From assembly GCA_022605955.1 (NCBI GenBank), contig JAKCOZ010000001.1, positions 21,134,146 to 21,198,145 on the forward strand: a DNA stretch of 64,000 nucleotides. The letters are read 5' to 3'. The translations under genes were made by a program, and so were the position numbers. The notes below the pieces were generated by a model, which was not told the origin of the DNA, searched no databases, and saw only the letters and a list, made by a program, of their open reading frames with translations. Position 1 is the stretch's first letter; every line of letters starts with the position of its first letter. Of this stretch, positions 1 through 13,100 are shown in pieces. The DNA is from Rallus limicola (Eukaryota > Chordata > Aves > Gruiformes > Rallidae).

Positions 1-969
1 ACCAACATAAATAGCAGCTCTCTAGCATCCAGGATGTTAAAATGAAACAATAAAGCAGCAGAATTAAAAAATAAAATAAAACCTGGAAAACAACTTCAGA
101 AATACTTCTTGCTTTCAGCTTCAATGAACAGTAATTTAAATAATGGTTATGACTTGTTTATAAGATTTTGCTTCAATCATGTGGGTTCGAGTCAATTCAA
201 ACTAAATAAAAAAGATTCTTTAATATGAAGAACAGACCTACTATAGCTGATTTGCTAAAAATTTGTATAGAAGAATTACTGAATAGTAACAAAAAATTAC
301 TAACTTCTATAATGTTCAAGAAAATTATTCTACTCTTTGTACTAACTGTACCAACCCAATTCCTGTGCCACACTTACACTTCTCTGGTAATGTCCTGTTC
401 ATAAGCCTGCTAAAAAGACTAACTTCAGGTCTCCAAAAACATTCAAAAAAATCACTGACTTCACCAGACCACCCCCGCCCCCACCCCAGGAAATCAGTCT
501 TAGGCTTTGCCTAATGTGGGTAAAAAGAAGAGAAAGAATGACAAAATAAGCAATGTCATCATTTGTCAACAGCAGTGTAAGACTTCTTTATATTGGGTTA
601 TATACAATGAAGTAACAAAAAGGAAGTAATTAATGGGCAAGTACCAAAGAACATATCAGCTTATGTATCTACCGAAGCCGCAAGACTGAGGTTTTTGGAA
701 ATTCATTTGTGACTAAGAACTGACCAAAAAGCCACACATAGATTGATTTGGTAAAAATTTAATTTGAAGAGTAACCTCAAAAAAATATGCTTACCTCAAC
801 TAGTTGTTTTTCAAATATTTGTATTTTCTAATAGTATTTAAGGTATTTAATATTTCAGAGTAAATATTTATAAGTAATCTAGATTTTTCTCTTATTCCTC
901 CTCAAGACACACGCACAAGAAGAAAAAAATATGTTCAACAAAACCAAAATATAACAGAATTTTTATTAC
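1..969 (-). other. PARPBP intron, 5' part only
   Basis: This AT-rich sequence lies downstream of the fifth coding exon. I saw no further PARPBP exon. A C-rich run near 470-490 is the only compositional oddity. Confidence 0.6.
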
Positions 970-1124
970 CTTGGATTTAAGATTTCACCAATTATTTCTT
1001 GCAGCTTGTCAAGAAAAGTAACAAAGTCTGAAAGCCCCTTTACATGGACTCTCAAAGGATCAAATAAAGAAGATGCACAGCCTCTTCCTCCAAGTTCTAC
1101 AGTTCGTATAAAAGACGTTGCCAT
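970..1124 (-). CDS. PARPBP: PARPBP fifth coding exon, residues 221-272 (last in window)
   Basis: The exon is 155 nt, with acceptor TTCTAATAG and donor AAG|GTAATA. It encodes [16 protein letters not shown] and then [20 protein letters not shown], ending EILNP. Two bases (AG) of a split codon remain, matching the serine after NP in human. The following exons are outside the window. Confidence 0.93.
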
Positions 1125-4100
1125 CTATTAGAAGAAACATTCAGAAATGTGACACTGTAGACATACACAAAATGTACACGTTTAAGTGAGCCTCTCCTAC
1201 AGATTTGCAAACCATGTATAACAGCTGGTTGATAGCAGAAATTACTTAACTGAAATCAGTATCTCTTAATGGCAACCTTTGTACATCTCACCATAAATAT
1301 CTGCAAGTTCAATACTAAATAGCACAGCAGTATTAAAAAAAACACACACAAGCCAAAGCAAAAGTGACCCAGCTAATTTGATATTTACATTGGCCTTTTG
1401 ACAGCTTAGAAAAAACTTTAAGAGTATAGAAATTGTCTTTGTTGCTGCTGTTAAAATGATCGTGCAGACCTTAAAATCTACTCATATTCAGAAGGCTTTC
1501 AATGACCCAAGAACAATTTCAACACAAGCATGTAAACTTCTACTTCAGGAGAATATGTATTTTCAGAGGTTCAAGCAAAAACAACGTATACTCCGTGCTT
1601 CTGAAAGAATGACAGTTACAGCTTCTGTCATCACAGGTACCCAGTTCCAAAAGTTTCCATATATTTTTAAATGCCATAAAAAAACACTGAAAAAAGATGT
1701 CCTAAACAGATTTTAAGGCCACTATCAGAATAAAAAGATTTGTTTTCACCTTTCTGGAGATCTGCTAAGATGACCACCCAAAATACTTGACACAGATGCA
1801 TTAATATTAATGTGACATATAAATTTTAATTTCAGACTATACAGCTAAATCATAAAGCTCTTAGGACTGGATAGAGTACAACTGGAATTACTCTAGCAAA
1901 GAAAGTAAACCTGCCAGTATTCCTGCCTTTGTGCTAAAGATTTCCTGTGGATCAAGTACAGTTCATAGGATCTTGCCTTCCCAATGGAAAATATTCTGGC
2001 TTTGCAGGATTTCTACAAGACACAGATGCCAGAAAAGAAGACTTCTTTACACGGTAGAGAAGTTTCCCCTCTGGCAACTGCAAAGAAGAGGTAATAAATC
2101 CAGTCCAAACATTTTATTTTATTTTTTTTTATACAATGTTAACAGAGCATTAGGGGCTAAAATAATTAATCCTGGAATTGAGATTTCACAAATTTTCCGT
2201 ATTTATTCAACCATAAAAAAAAACCTGAGAATGCAGCTGCTTCAGTGACTGTTACATACCCATACTGTTTTTCCTTGGTCTTCTGTTGTCTGTGCTGAGG
2301 CCACTGTGCATGCAAAATTTGTTTATTTTGAATACAAGGGCTTACAGTGGTTCTTTGGAGAAAGAATTCTTACTCATCTTATTCCAACTATTTTTGTGAT
2401 GGCTCTGTGCTGACTATAACTACACGAAGTGCAAATGCACCTCACATACCAAACTAGATTCTTTAGCAGCAAACCTCTGGGAGCACTGCACATTGATGTT
2501 ATGTTTTTTTATATTCCTAGACAAGGGCTTTGAGGAAAAAGTATCCCACTGTCTCAGGTGGGTTTTTTTTCCCAGCCGAGTGCCTTTGAGAATAAAATAA
2601 ACAGAAACAGCCCATATCAATCACATCTTTAAGAGTATTTCAAGACTGATCAAGCTGCAAATGACTAGAAAGCATTACTCTCCCCAAATTCTCAAAGCTG
2701 GAAAAAATGCAGTACTGTCCTTTCAAATTTGGGTCTCTGTTCTAGTGTACAATTCAAAAGGCAGAGTTTTATCATCAGGCTACTCTAACAAAAGAAATTT
2801 GCATGTACTAATACTTTAGGTTCCAGATCTCTTAATTTAACACACAGAAAAAAAAAACGGGTTACTATTTAACCAAAATACTTACAACACTTTAAAATTA
2901 AAATGCATTGTAGCACATTGCTAATGGCTTGATTTTGTTAATGCTAATGCTGCTTTATGGTATTTAAACTTTTTCAGGATTTCAATCACTGTTTGGGATG
3001 AACAGTTTTGATGCCTGGGGTTTGGTGGGTTTTTTTTTTCAATATCACAATTTAGAGCTCTAGAGGTACACACATTTCTTCACATAGAATCTCTGTTGTG
3101 TCCTTTTAACCTAAAAAAACATTACGGTGGCATTTGACTTGACTAGCGAATGTCAGTCTTGCATATGAGATTTACATATATAGATCTATTTCATCGCCTT
3201 TGATCTACAGCAAGTTTCATTTGACACACATACCAGGAAAATGGACATTTTCCTCTTCTGTGAAGCATGTTTTAGGTTAGTGAAGGCTTCTCTACCAAGT
3301 CCTCTATCAGGAACATTAAGAATATGAGCCACTGCCAGATCATCCTTAGAATTCACCAAAAGGCTTAAATATGAACAAACACACTTCTTTGCCAGGATTT
3401 TTACCTGCATAATAAAAAAATCACATAAATTGGTTATCCTGCTGCTAAATTACGATCTTTTCTAAAAGCTAATTATATATGTACTGATATGATTTCTGGA
3501 AGAGTAAGAATTTCACCTGGCATAACTTCAAAATACTACTTCATGTATGGGGATTCTGGAAGTATTGACCTAAGCAAGTATGTGAAAATTACGTATACTG
3601 TACTTAAACATCCACAGAATATTTGAGGGTTGGATATTTAGCTTTTAAAACTGGCTATCAGTTTCTACTTAAAAACCTCTTTGGGTATTCCTTTTCAATC
3701 CCAAGGCAAAATACTAGCAGCATTAAACCACATAAGGATTTTTCATTAACTTTAAATATGCTAAGATTTTCAAGAACTCTCCACCCCCTCACCAGATTCA
3801 GTGATCCCTTGGCTCCCAGAGGACTTCAATCACAGACACTCCACTGAGTTTGGACATAAGTTGTGACCCAGTTTTACCCACTTAACCAAAACATAATATT
3901 GTAATTGCTTATATTGCAGCACTCTTCTGGACCCTATAAGAAAAACAGTCCCTGCACTGAAGAATTTATAGTTTTGCCACAAGCAAAGAAAACAAAAGAC
4001 AAAGGCCATTAACAAAAGGAAAGATAATGAGAAAACCCATATTTGCTATGGAATTTTTTCTTATTCAACAGGTTGTATATAACAAAAGTGTTGGCAGTAA

Positions 4101-7100
4101 TGCAAATGTTATGTCTGAAAAAATAGATTTAAGAGAAGGAAAAAAGAGCAAGGATTACTTTTACTATACAAGTCAGAGCAGAAAAAAAGCCATTATGTTA
4201 GTGATAGAAGTGCCATTTAGGGTAGAACTTTAGAACATAAAAAAATGTTTTCTTGTTCAGAAATACTGAGTTGTACACAAATATTGATCTGAAATTGCCA
4301 CTTACCATGAGAAAAGGAAGTTTGGAAATTACTACAGCTCCAGCATTTTAAACATTGCCATATAGTATTCTGAGATTCTTGCTTTAGGGTTTGAAAGGGC
4401 AAGAGGAAAGAATCATTATTCCCAGAAATTCCTCAGATCTTCTATTGGAACAGACACACCTTGTTTGCTTTTCTACAGATACCATTACAATAGCTACTAG
4501 AATTTCTTCCATAAATAAGGGAGTAAAAGCTAACCAGATGAAGTAAAAGTTTACCTCACCTACTGCTTCACTGTGAAGCACTAGGAAAATCATCTAACTC
4601 TTAGTCAAGACAACATTTAAGTGATGGGGGACTTGTAGAATAACTTATTCCTTGGTGTTCCAAGGCTGTTTAAGTCTACATCGAGTGCCAGCCATAAAGG
4701 AACTGTCTTCCAGAATACGTTTCTGCACTTAGATGCATATACATACCTACAATATGCTCATTATAGTCTGAGTATACTCATGTCATACACATGTTCCTTT
4801 TTTTAAACCAGTAGCATTTTAGTTCCAAAAACTGGAAAAAGAAACTATTACATTTCATCTTAAGTTTTCAAGATATATAGAACATTACAAAGAAAACAGA
4901 AATTATTACCTTCACATTCACCTGGCCCGGTCTGCTGACTCGTGTAGGAGTAGAAAGAAGAGAATCATTATTTTCTTGTACATTCATTATGCCAGAAATA
5001 AATTCCAACAGTTGAACCTTTAATAAAAAGATTAGAATAAACTTAAATATGAAGATGACTAAAAAGCAAAAGCAGCATTAAAAACTGGTGACATTATGTT
5101 CCAGACAGTTTGCTCGTATTTTGAGGTTAGAGCAGCCTTTACAACCTAGTTTTGGGTTTAGTCTTTAGAAGTAGTACTGTTAGTAGAGAAATGAGGTGTA
5201 AGAGTCATATTAACACTCTCAGTTATTTAGTTCACTTGCACTAAAAGAAGCTGCTTATATTTTGGAAAACATTTAACATATTATAGCATCTTTAGGAAGA
5301 GCTCGTTAACCCACTCAAGTTCTCTATCTTCCCCATGAAAATATGGGGAAAGGAAAAAAGAAAAACCAACAGAAATTCATCGTTTTCATGCCCTTCTTGA
5401 ACTTGAGTTCTCCTTACAATCTCTTCTGCACCTAATAATCACATGAATGGTTGACTATAGGTTCTCTGAACTTTCAGGAAAGTAGGCAAGTAGGTTACAA
5501 GAATATTTGTCATAGAATCACACAATAATTTAGGTTAAAAAAGCACCTATAAAGATCATTTAGCACAAACCCATGCCTGAAGCAGGACGGGTTTGCCCAG
5601 TGACATGGTAAGCCAAGTTTTCAATATCTGCAAAGATGAGATTCTACATCCTCTCTGGCAACCTGTTACAATATTTGATCACTTTTTTTAATGGAGAAAG
5701 TTTTTTATTCTTACTATGTTTGGAAGGCAAACAGTTTTAATCAGGCTGTAACCAGTAATTCATGGCACATTCATTACATACTAGTTCAATTAATGTTCAG
5801 TTACTGATACAGCTTCCCTCATTCAAGTTATAATCTAGTTAAACACACATCAAATTCAGAAGATGAAATAAACAGGAATTTGTTTAAGTCTGCAATACTG
5901 ATGCAGTGGACAGTAAAAGGAGACAGTTAACTACTCCAGCATCTAATGAAAATTAGAGAAGCATGCATCTAAATCAAATATTATTTATTTTTTTCATTAT
6001 CAGTATCCTTACTCTTTTGAACTTCCTATGCTCTAGAGAGCATAGACTCAAATAAAAGCATGTGGAATGTTTGTCTTTCAGGCTTAACTGTTAATTATAT
6101 ATGTTTTTACCTGACAACATAGAGATTAATCAAATTATTTTTTCACAGACTTCCATACTCTAAGAGTGGAATACACACTGGAACTTCTCTAGTCTAGAGC
6201 ATGGCCTCACATGTAGTATCATAAGAACATCTGAGCTGCAATACAGAGTTGCTTGACTGGCTGAAATAGACCTTTATCTAGTTTCTGGAAGTCTAACATA
6301 AAACTGCATGTAGTATAGGGAAATTTTTGCTTTTAAGAGTATGACATAATAACCATTAAAAATATACAACATACAACCAAAATTCCATGATGTGTTAATC
6401 ATTAAGCTTTGTTCCAGTCTTATCAAATCAGTTCATTTTTCAGTTCCGTTTCTGGCAAAGAGTGGCATAGGCCTAGAAGAGCTGTGGGATCCACCCATCC
6501 AGCAGAACAACAGGAGGAAATATTCTTTGAGTGAATTTAAGATCTCCTTAAAAGATTCATTAATTTCAACTCCTGTGCCTTCCCAGAAGATGAGCAATTC
6601 AGAGACACCATGTATATTCAGAAGTGTCATAAATCCATAACTGGAATAAAAAATATGTCAAAACAACATCAGAGATCAAGCAAACGAAATACTTACAGGG
6701 GCTATGCTTTCATCTTCAGAAAGAAGTCCAAGACCATTGCACTTCTGATATATATCTATTAGATCCAACGTATTATTTCTTGTTAAGAAGGCTTCATAGG
6801 CATTTTTTAGGTCAACATAGTTTTCCGGTTCTTTCATGTTTTCATATGATAATCCCAGTTTGTCATGTAAAAAATATTGCCAAGTTTCCAATACATCACT
6901 AAGTAATACTGTGAAATCTCCATGGTGCTAATAGAACAGAAAAAACCAAAAATTTTATATTCAGCATAGTTTCAAAAATAAAAACATATACATAAGCAGC
7001 TTGCTTTAATAAACCTATTATAATATAAATATTTAAGTTTATAACAAAGTCTTATAGTTGAAATTCTTCCCATGCTTTGGCTTTATGTTGAGTTTCCTTA

Positions 7101-10100
7101 TATATAGCATTTGATCCTGATCATTAAAATACCAGGTATGTATATTGAACTTAACTCATAAGACATCATCCTGGCTTTCACAGAACTAATGCTTACATAA
7201 AGTTACTTAATTGCAGAAACAGTTTTCAGTGTGACAGATGTTTACATCCAAAAGGCAGTAAATAAAGCTTTACTTTACTTCAGGCCATAACCTGGGGAAA
7301 CATATTGCATACTTTAGCAGAACATTGATAGTTTTGCTACATACACCCAAAAAATACATTAAAGCAATGCACACCTATCAGTTGCTGTTAGTTATGGTAC
7401 TAATAACAATACTGTCTAGACTGCAATCTTATATCCAGCTTCTGGCTCACTCTCCCCATCAAACCTAGATTACATTCCACATGCCCCTCTGCCCAACTTC
7501 CAAAAATGAAAGAGAGTTACAGCTTGTCAGAAAACTAGTAGAATTATAAACATTAACAGAGAGCTAATGTAAAAGAGCAGATAAAGTGGATTACAATAAA
7601 CACCTGAGTTTCAAAATAACTAACAGCATTTTATCAGCATCTGAAGAACCTTTTCCTATTCTAGACAAAAAAGAAAACTCAAACTTATCATAAAGTCACT
7701 TAAGAGGTTTGTATCACAAGCAGCCCCCTTCTTTCTGAGAGCAGTGGCTGTTGAAATTTGATGGACAGAAGCAGAAAATGTATCAAGGAATGACTATAAT
7801 GATGAGAAGCAGCTAAGGGAAGTGGTGAAGCGGCACCTGTGGGGAGACCTTCCCCCTCTCTACAACTACCTCAAAGGATGTTGTAATGAGGTGGGTGTTG
7901 GTCTCTTCTCTCAAGTAACTAGCAAAAGACAAGAGGAAATGGTCTCAAGTTGAGTAAGGGGAGGGTATTAGGAAAATTTCTTCACTGAAAGAGCGGTACA
8001 GCACTGGAAGAGGCTGCCTATAGAGTTGGTGGAGTCACCATCCCTGGAGGTGTTAAAAAACACATTTATATGTGGTACTTTTGGACATGGTTTAATACAC
8101 GTGATGGTGTTGGGTTGATGGTTGGAATTTATGATCTTAGAGATCTTTTCCAACCTTAAAGATTTAATAAAATAATATTTAATATACATAGTAGTTGATT
8201 ATTTTTTTTTCCAAAGAAAAACGGGGGCATCTGCTATTACTACATTTTTATGTAGGGGTGTATTAAGCACTTCTTAGAGGAATGAACACCTAATTGTAAA
8301 GCAATAAGCTCACAGTTTTGTTGTACAGTTCTACACTAAAAAGGAGGAAAAAAAGGAATACATTTTTCTTAAGTTATTTCTACATGGGAGAACAGAAGAG
8401 AAGGAAAGAAACTCTATGTATTCCCTATTGCTACATGTAATCATAGAACACATTAGGTTGGAAGGAACCTTTAAAGGCCATCTAAACCAACCTCCCTGCA
8501 GTAAGCAGGGGGCCATCTTTAACTTGATCAGGTTAATCAGAGCTTCATCAAGCCTGACCTTGAAAGCCTTCAGGAATAGGCCCTCCACCACCTGTTTTGG
8601 CAACCTGTTCCCATGTAACACCACCCTCATCCATGTAAGCTGAGCTATGCACAGGAAAGATGAATTGCATTAAGATACTTCACATATAAATGAAAATACA
8701 TAGTAGCAGAGAACTCATCAACTCATTAGATTGAGCTAAAACAAACAGAGACAAAACACAGGATTTGGGATGCAGGCTTACATGTTTCTGGCCTCTGTAA
8801 TTCAAAATTTGTTCATTTATTCTCTAATTACTTCTTAACCTGTTTTTCATCTCTTGACCACTGACCTTGCCTGGACCTTCACTCCTGTACTGTTCTCCAC
8901 CTTTCCAAAATTTACCTAGGAGCTGCTAATCTCCCTACACACCCATTATCTCATTATACTCTGTGTGTATTTTCACTTTGGTTCCAAATCTTGGTCTTGA
9001 CCCAACATCCATCACAACCTGTGTCTTATTACAGCCATGTTTGTTGCAGACATTCCCATGCTACTATTCTCTATACCCTCCTGATTGTCAGCTTCCTCAC
9101 TACCACTTCCTCTTTCCCCTGAAATCTAACTTCCTTACTACCTGTTCTTATCCACTCTCATGACTAGACTCATCTTCATCCATACCCTGCTTTTTGATTT
9201 ACATACCAGTCCCACTTCATAGTGTTAAACTTTTGCAGCTGAGGTCCCTCTGTTTGAATTAGACCTCAGAATAAGCAACAAGTACTTTCCAATTACCACC
9301 AGCGGTTCATGCTGCTGGTATATAAAGCATTCTCCAGTATATGGCAGCAAACCCCCCAAACATTAATTGGTCGTGTAACTCATTATTTCACATGATACAA
9401 ATACCCTGCAAGTGCGCGACAAGCACTGCTTTGCTATGTCGGTAACTGCAGATAACTCCTATCTAATCAGAGGTTTTATTTGATTTCATGACATTTTCAT
9501 ATTAAGCAACTTTTCATCTTAACAAAATAGTTATCTAAACACACCATTAGCAACCAAAAAAAGACTAAATACAAAAACAGGTCAGGAGCAATTCTAATAG
9601 TTTAAGTTGTTTCAGCCAGAAGATCCCTCCTTGTGGTTCTAAAATACTTCGCACAACTTTCCCAACAGAGCTGGTTAAATATAAAATTCTAGAGTCCTGA
9701 ACAACTAGTTTGATATTGCCTAGAAAAAGAACTATGAGTGAAGTACCCTTCACTCTTGCATACTACTTTCAGAGCACTTTATTGCCTTCTAATCAGTGCA
9801 TGGGCTACAGCATTATGAGCTTGCATGCTATTCTACATACGTAAGGGACTAGAAATATGCCTTAATTGCCAACAGAACCATACAATCCTCTTTCCTCTCT
9901 CAATCACGGTAAGACCTCATCCCTACAACACCCACAAAACAAAGTGAATTCCACCCATCAGGAACATATATAACATATACATCTTGTTTACTACAAAGTG
10001 GCTCATCTCAAAGCATGTAGCACAGTCCTCTGCACATGTGCTCAGGCCTAGGGTCAGTTGAAGGACAAAGCGTGAGGGGGCTCAGAACCTCTTCAGGGAG

Positions 10101-13100
10101 CTTGGCCTCAAACTTTCAGGGACTCTCTGGAGACAGCAATAGGCATGTGTCCCATTACCAGGTGGAAGGTGTGGCTATGCCAAGAACTTATTGACTACAC
10201 AATGAGATAACACTGTAAAAAATGGCAAGACCAACACACACAGGGAGGAACATTCCCCCACTGGACTGGGACGCTGCAGATCTGTGGTGGTAGCTATTGC
10301 ACTCTCCTGCTTTTCCACTCTTTTCTCTTTCTTCCCCCCTTCTCTTGCACGCTTCTTTTGGGCCAAATAAAGTGACTTGACAATTGACTTCGTTTCGAGT
10401 CTTAATTCTGTTCCCAAGAACTGCAAAGACCTGGTCATGATAAAACACCTAACTGGACTTCACGCAGGGGTCAAACCCAGCTGCCCACCGCCACACAGAG
10501 GAATCTGGGTTGGAACACAAATTAGTCTACCTGGCTATGGACTGTGACAACATACTACCAGAATACTAGTGGCATTCACGTTTTCAGAAAAGCACTTGTT
10601 TTCCATTTCAGACCGTCAAAAATTTAATCATATATTCATATTATAACCCAATTTAAACAGATCTAAGCAGTAGGTTGGAGGAAATGCCCAACTTTTTCTG
10701 AAACAAAATCGTCCTTGAGTACCAAATTAAAGTATAACTTCAGTATGGTATCTAATAAATCAAAACCTTTCCTCAACAGACCAAGGACCTGCAGAGATTA
10801 GCAAAGTTTACATTAGTGCTGCAAAAATATTTTAAATCCAAATAAAATCACACTCCAGATATTAATCTTCATGATCAGGTGACACTATTTTTGAAGTCTC
10901 TGGTTTTAAAAACAATTTAAAAGAGAATGTTGTGTTTTGCAGTAAGTATATGCTAACTATCTAAGAGCTTAAGAAGGTTAAAAAGTTTCATACTTTCACT
11001 CCATGACAGACACTGTTATTCCTTGGACTGATTTCAACATATCCAGTAGCAAGATTTCATGCCTAAAGACACCATTTTTTAGTATTTCTTAAGTAATGCA
11101 AGCTTTCTAGGGCTAACTACATAGCAGAGCAGCTTCTATTTTGATAGAAAATTGGTTCTAAAAACCAGAAAGTGATGTATATTTCCACAATATCTTCTCT
11201 CCTGTCTTCCCCAAATGAATAGTCACCAACCATTTTTGGAATATGTATGTTCAAGTCTCCTTTTGCTTAACAACCATCCAGGTGTTGTCACCAGTTCTAT
11301 TATTTTCATGCCTTCTCCTAGACTGCAGTACTGTTGTCAAGCATTGACATTCTGCAATCTGGTCCTACTGTGCCCGAGTTGCTTCTATATGCTCCTGTAT
11401 AAGGGAAGAGTTCCCAAATTGTGGTATGCAAAGCACATCAAGCAGTATAAAGTAGTATTTTGAGTCCTATTGTTTAATTAGGAAAGGCGCCTCAAGATTT
11501 AAGTAGCTGGTGTTTAAATACAATTAAAACAATTCTGTCTTTAAAGCGACACAAAAATACAAGAAACAATAACTACTTATGATTTGCTTACACAATGTAT
11601 AGGAAAGCAGATCAGTCTCAGTGTCTCATTTGCTTTTGGAAAAAAAAACAACAGTGAAATATGCATTTACATCAACATTTTTCTACAAAATTTCAACTCT
11701 TCTAAAAAAGAACCTGAACCTTGTAGAGTAGGGTATTCAGCACTAGCTGAATCCTCTGAAGTTCTGTGTACAGTGCCGGGATCCTCAATGTGATGGTGAC
11801 ACACTGACATACAGGCTCTCCAACAAAGTTCAGTGAGTCATCCACAAAGATGAAAAAGGGACAGGAGCATCTCTCATACAAGGAAAGGCCAAAAGAGTTG
11901 GGGCTGTTTAGGCTGAAGAAGTGCTCAGGCAGGATCTCATCAACATATATAAATTTCTGAAAGAAGAGTGCAAAGAGGATGGAGCAAGGCTCTAAGGTGC
12001 CAGTGACAGGACCAGAGGCAATGGGGGACAAACTGAAAGAAACATTGAAGGTTCCCTCTGAACATCAGAAAACACTGTTTTACTGTGAGGGTATTAAGCA
12101 CTGCCACAGGTTGCTCAGGGAGGTTATGGAGTCTCCATCCTTGGAGACATCTGAAAGCCATCTGGCCATGGTCCTGAGCAACTGGCACCAGGCAGCCCTG
12201 CTTGAGTAGGGGGTTTGCACAAGATGATCTCCAGAGGACCCTTCCAACCTCAACAATTGATTCTGTATAAAAATACTGAAGAACAGCCAAGACCATGTCT
12301 CTTGGTAGCATCATTACAAGCAACATACCATATAAAATTGCTACAGTGTCTCATTACTAAAACACAGACAGATAAAACAGTTTAAGAAAGCAAATCTGTA
12401 AAACAACCTTTTCTTTATTTGCCATCATGGAAATAAGATGATTTGGGAAAATATTTCAAGTAATACAGGATATTGAATAGAATATTCTTCAAACGGCAAA
12501 AAAAATGTATTTATGAAAGCACAAGTTCGAACTACACCACACCCCAAAACTGATTTCATCCAGAATCAGAAAGAGACAAAAAAATATATTTCTCAAAATC
12601 CAGTTAAGCACTTTTTCTTCAAGTGTCCCAGAGCTAGAAGTAAAAATTACAAAGCATTTAAGACAAATCTGGGGATTTAAATTCACAGACTGAGGAAAAA
12701 CAATTCTTTTAGATGATGCCTCTAGTAGGTAAAAGAGCATTGTCTGAAAGTGACAAGTGATTCATTTGTCCTAATAACCTATCTTCTACCTTTCCTGATC
12801 CACAGATGCATACATAATCAACTTAAAACAATTACTTTCAACTGAATTTCAACTTGAAAGTTGTTATTTGTACTTTGAACATGAAGAAAGGTGCTCCTTG
12901 AAAGCTTTCATAGATTTTAAATCTATACTAATCAGTCTAGGTAAAAGACATTTCACCACAGATCCTATGGCACTTGCCTTTACGCCATATGGCTACAACA
13001 GAAAATATTTTCAGAGGGATTCAAAGCACGATTATTTTTTTCCTTTCTTGCCTGTCATATGATTAATGTTTATCACAGTTTGCTATTGGTGAAATCTAAG

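Noticed and set aside
11940..12326. 128-codon minus-strand open frame
   Set aside because: It lies antisense to the CR1 fragment at 11850-12268 and is an artefact of the repeat.
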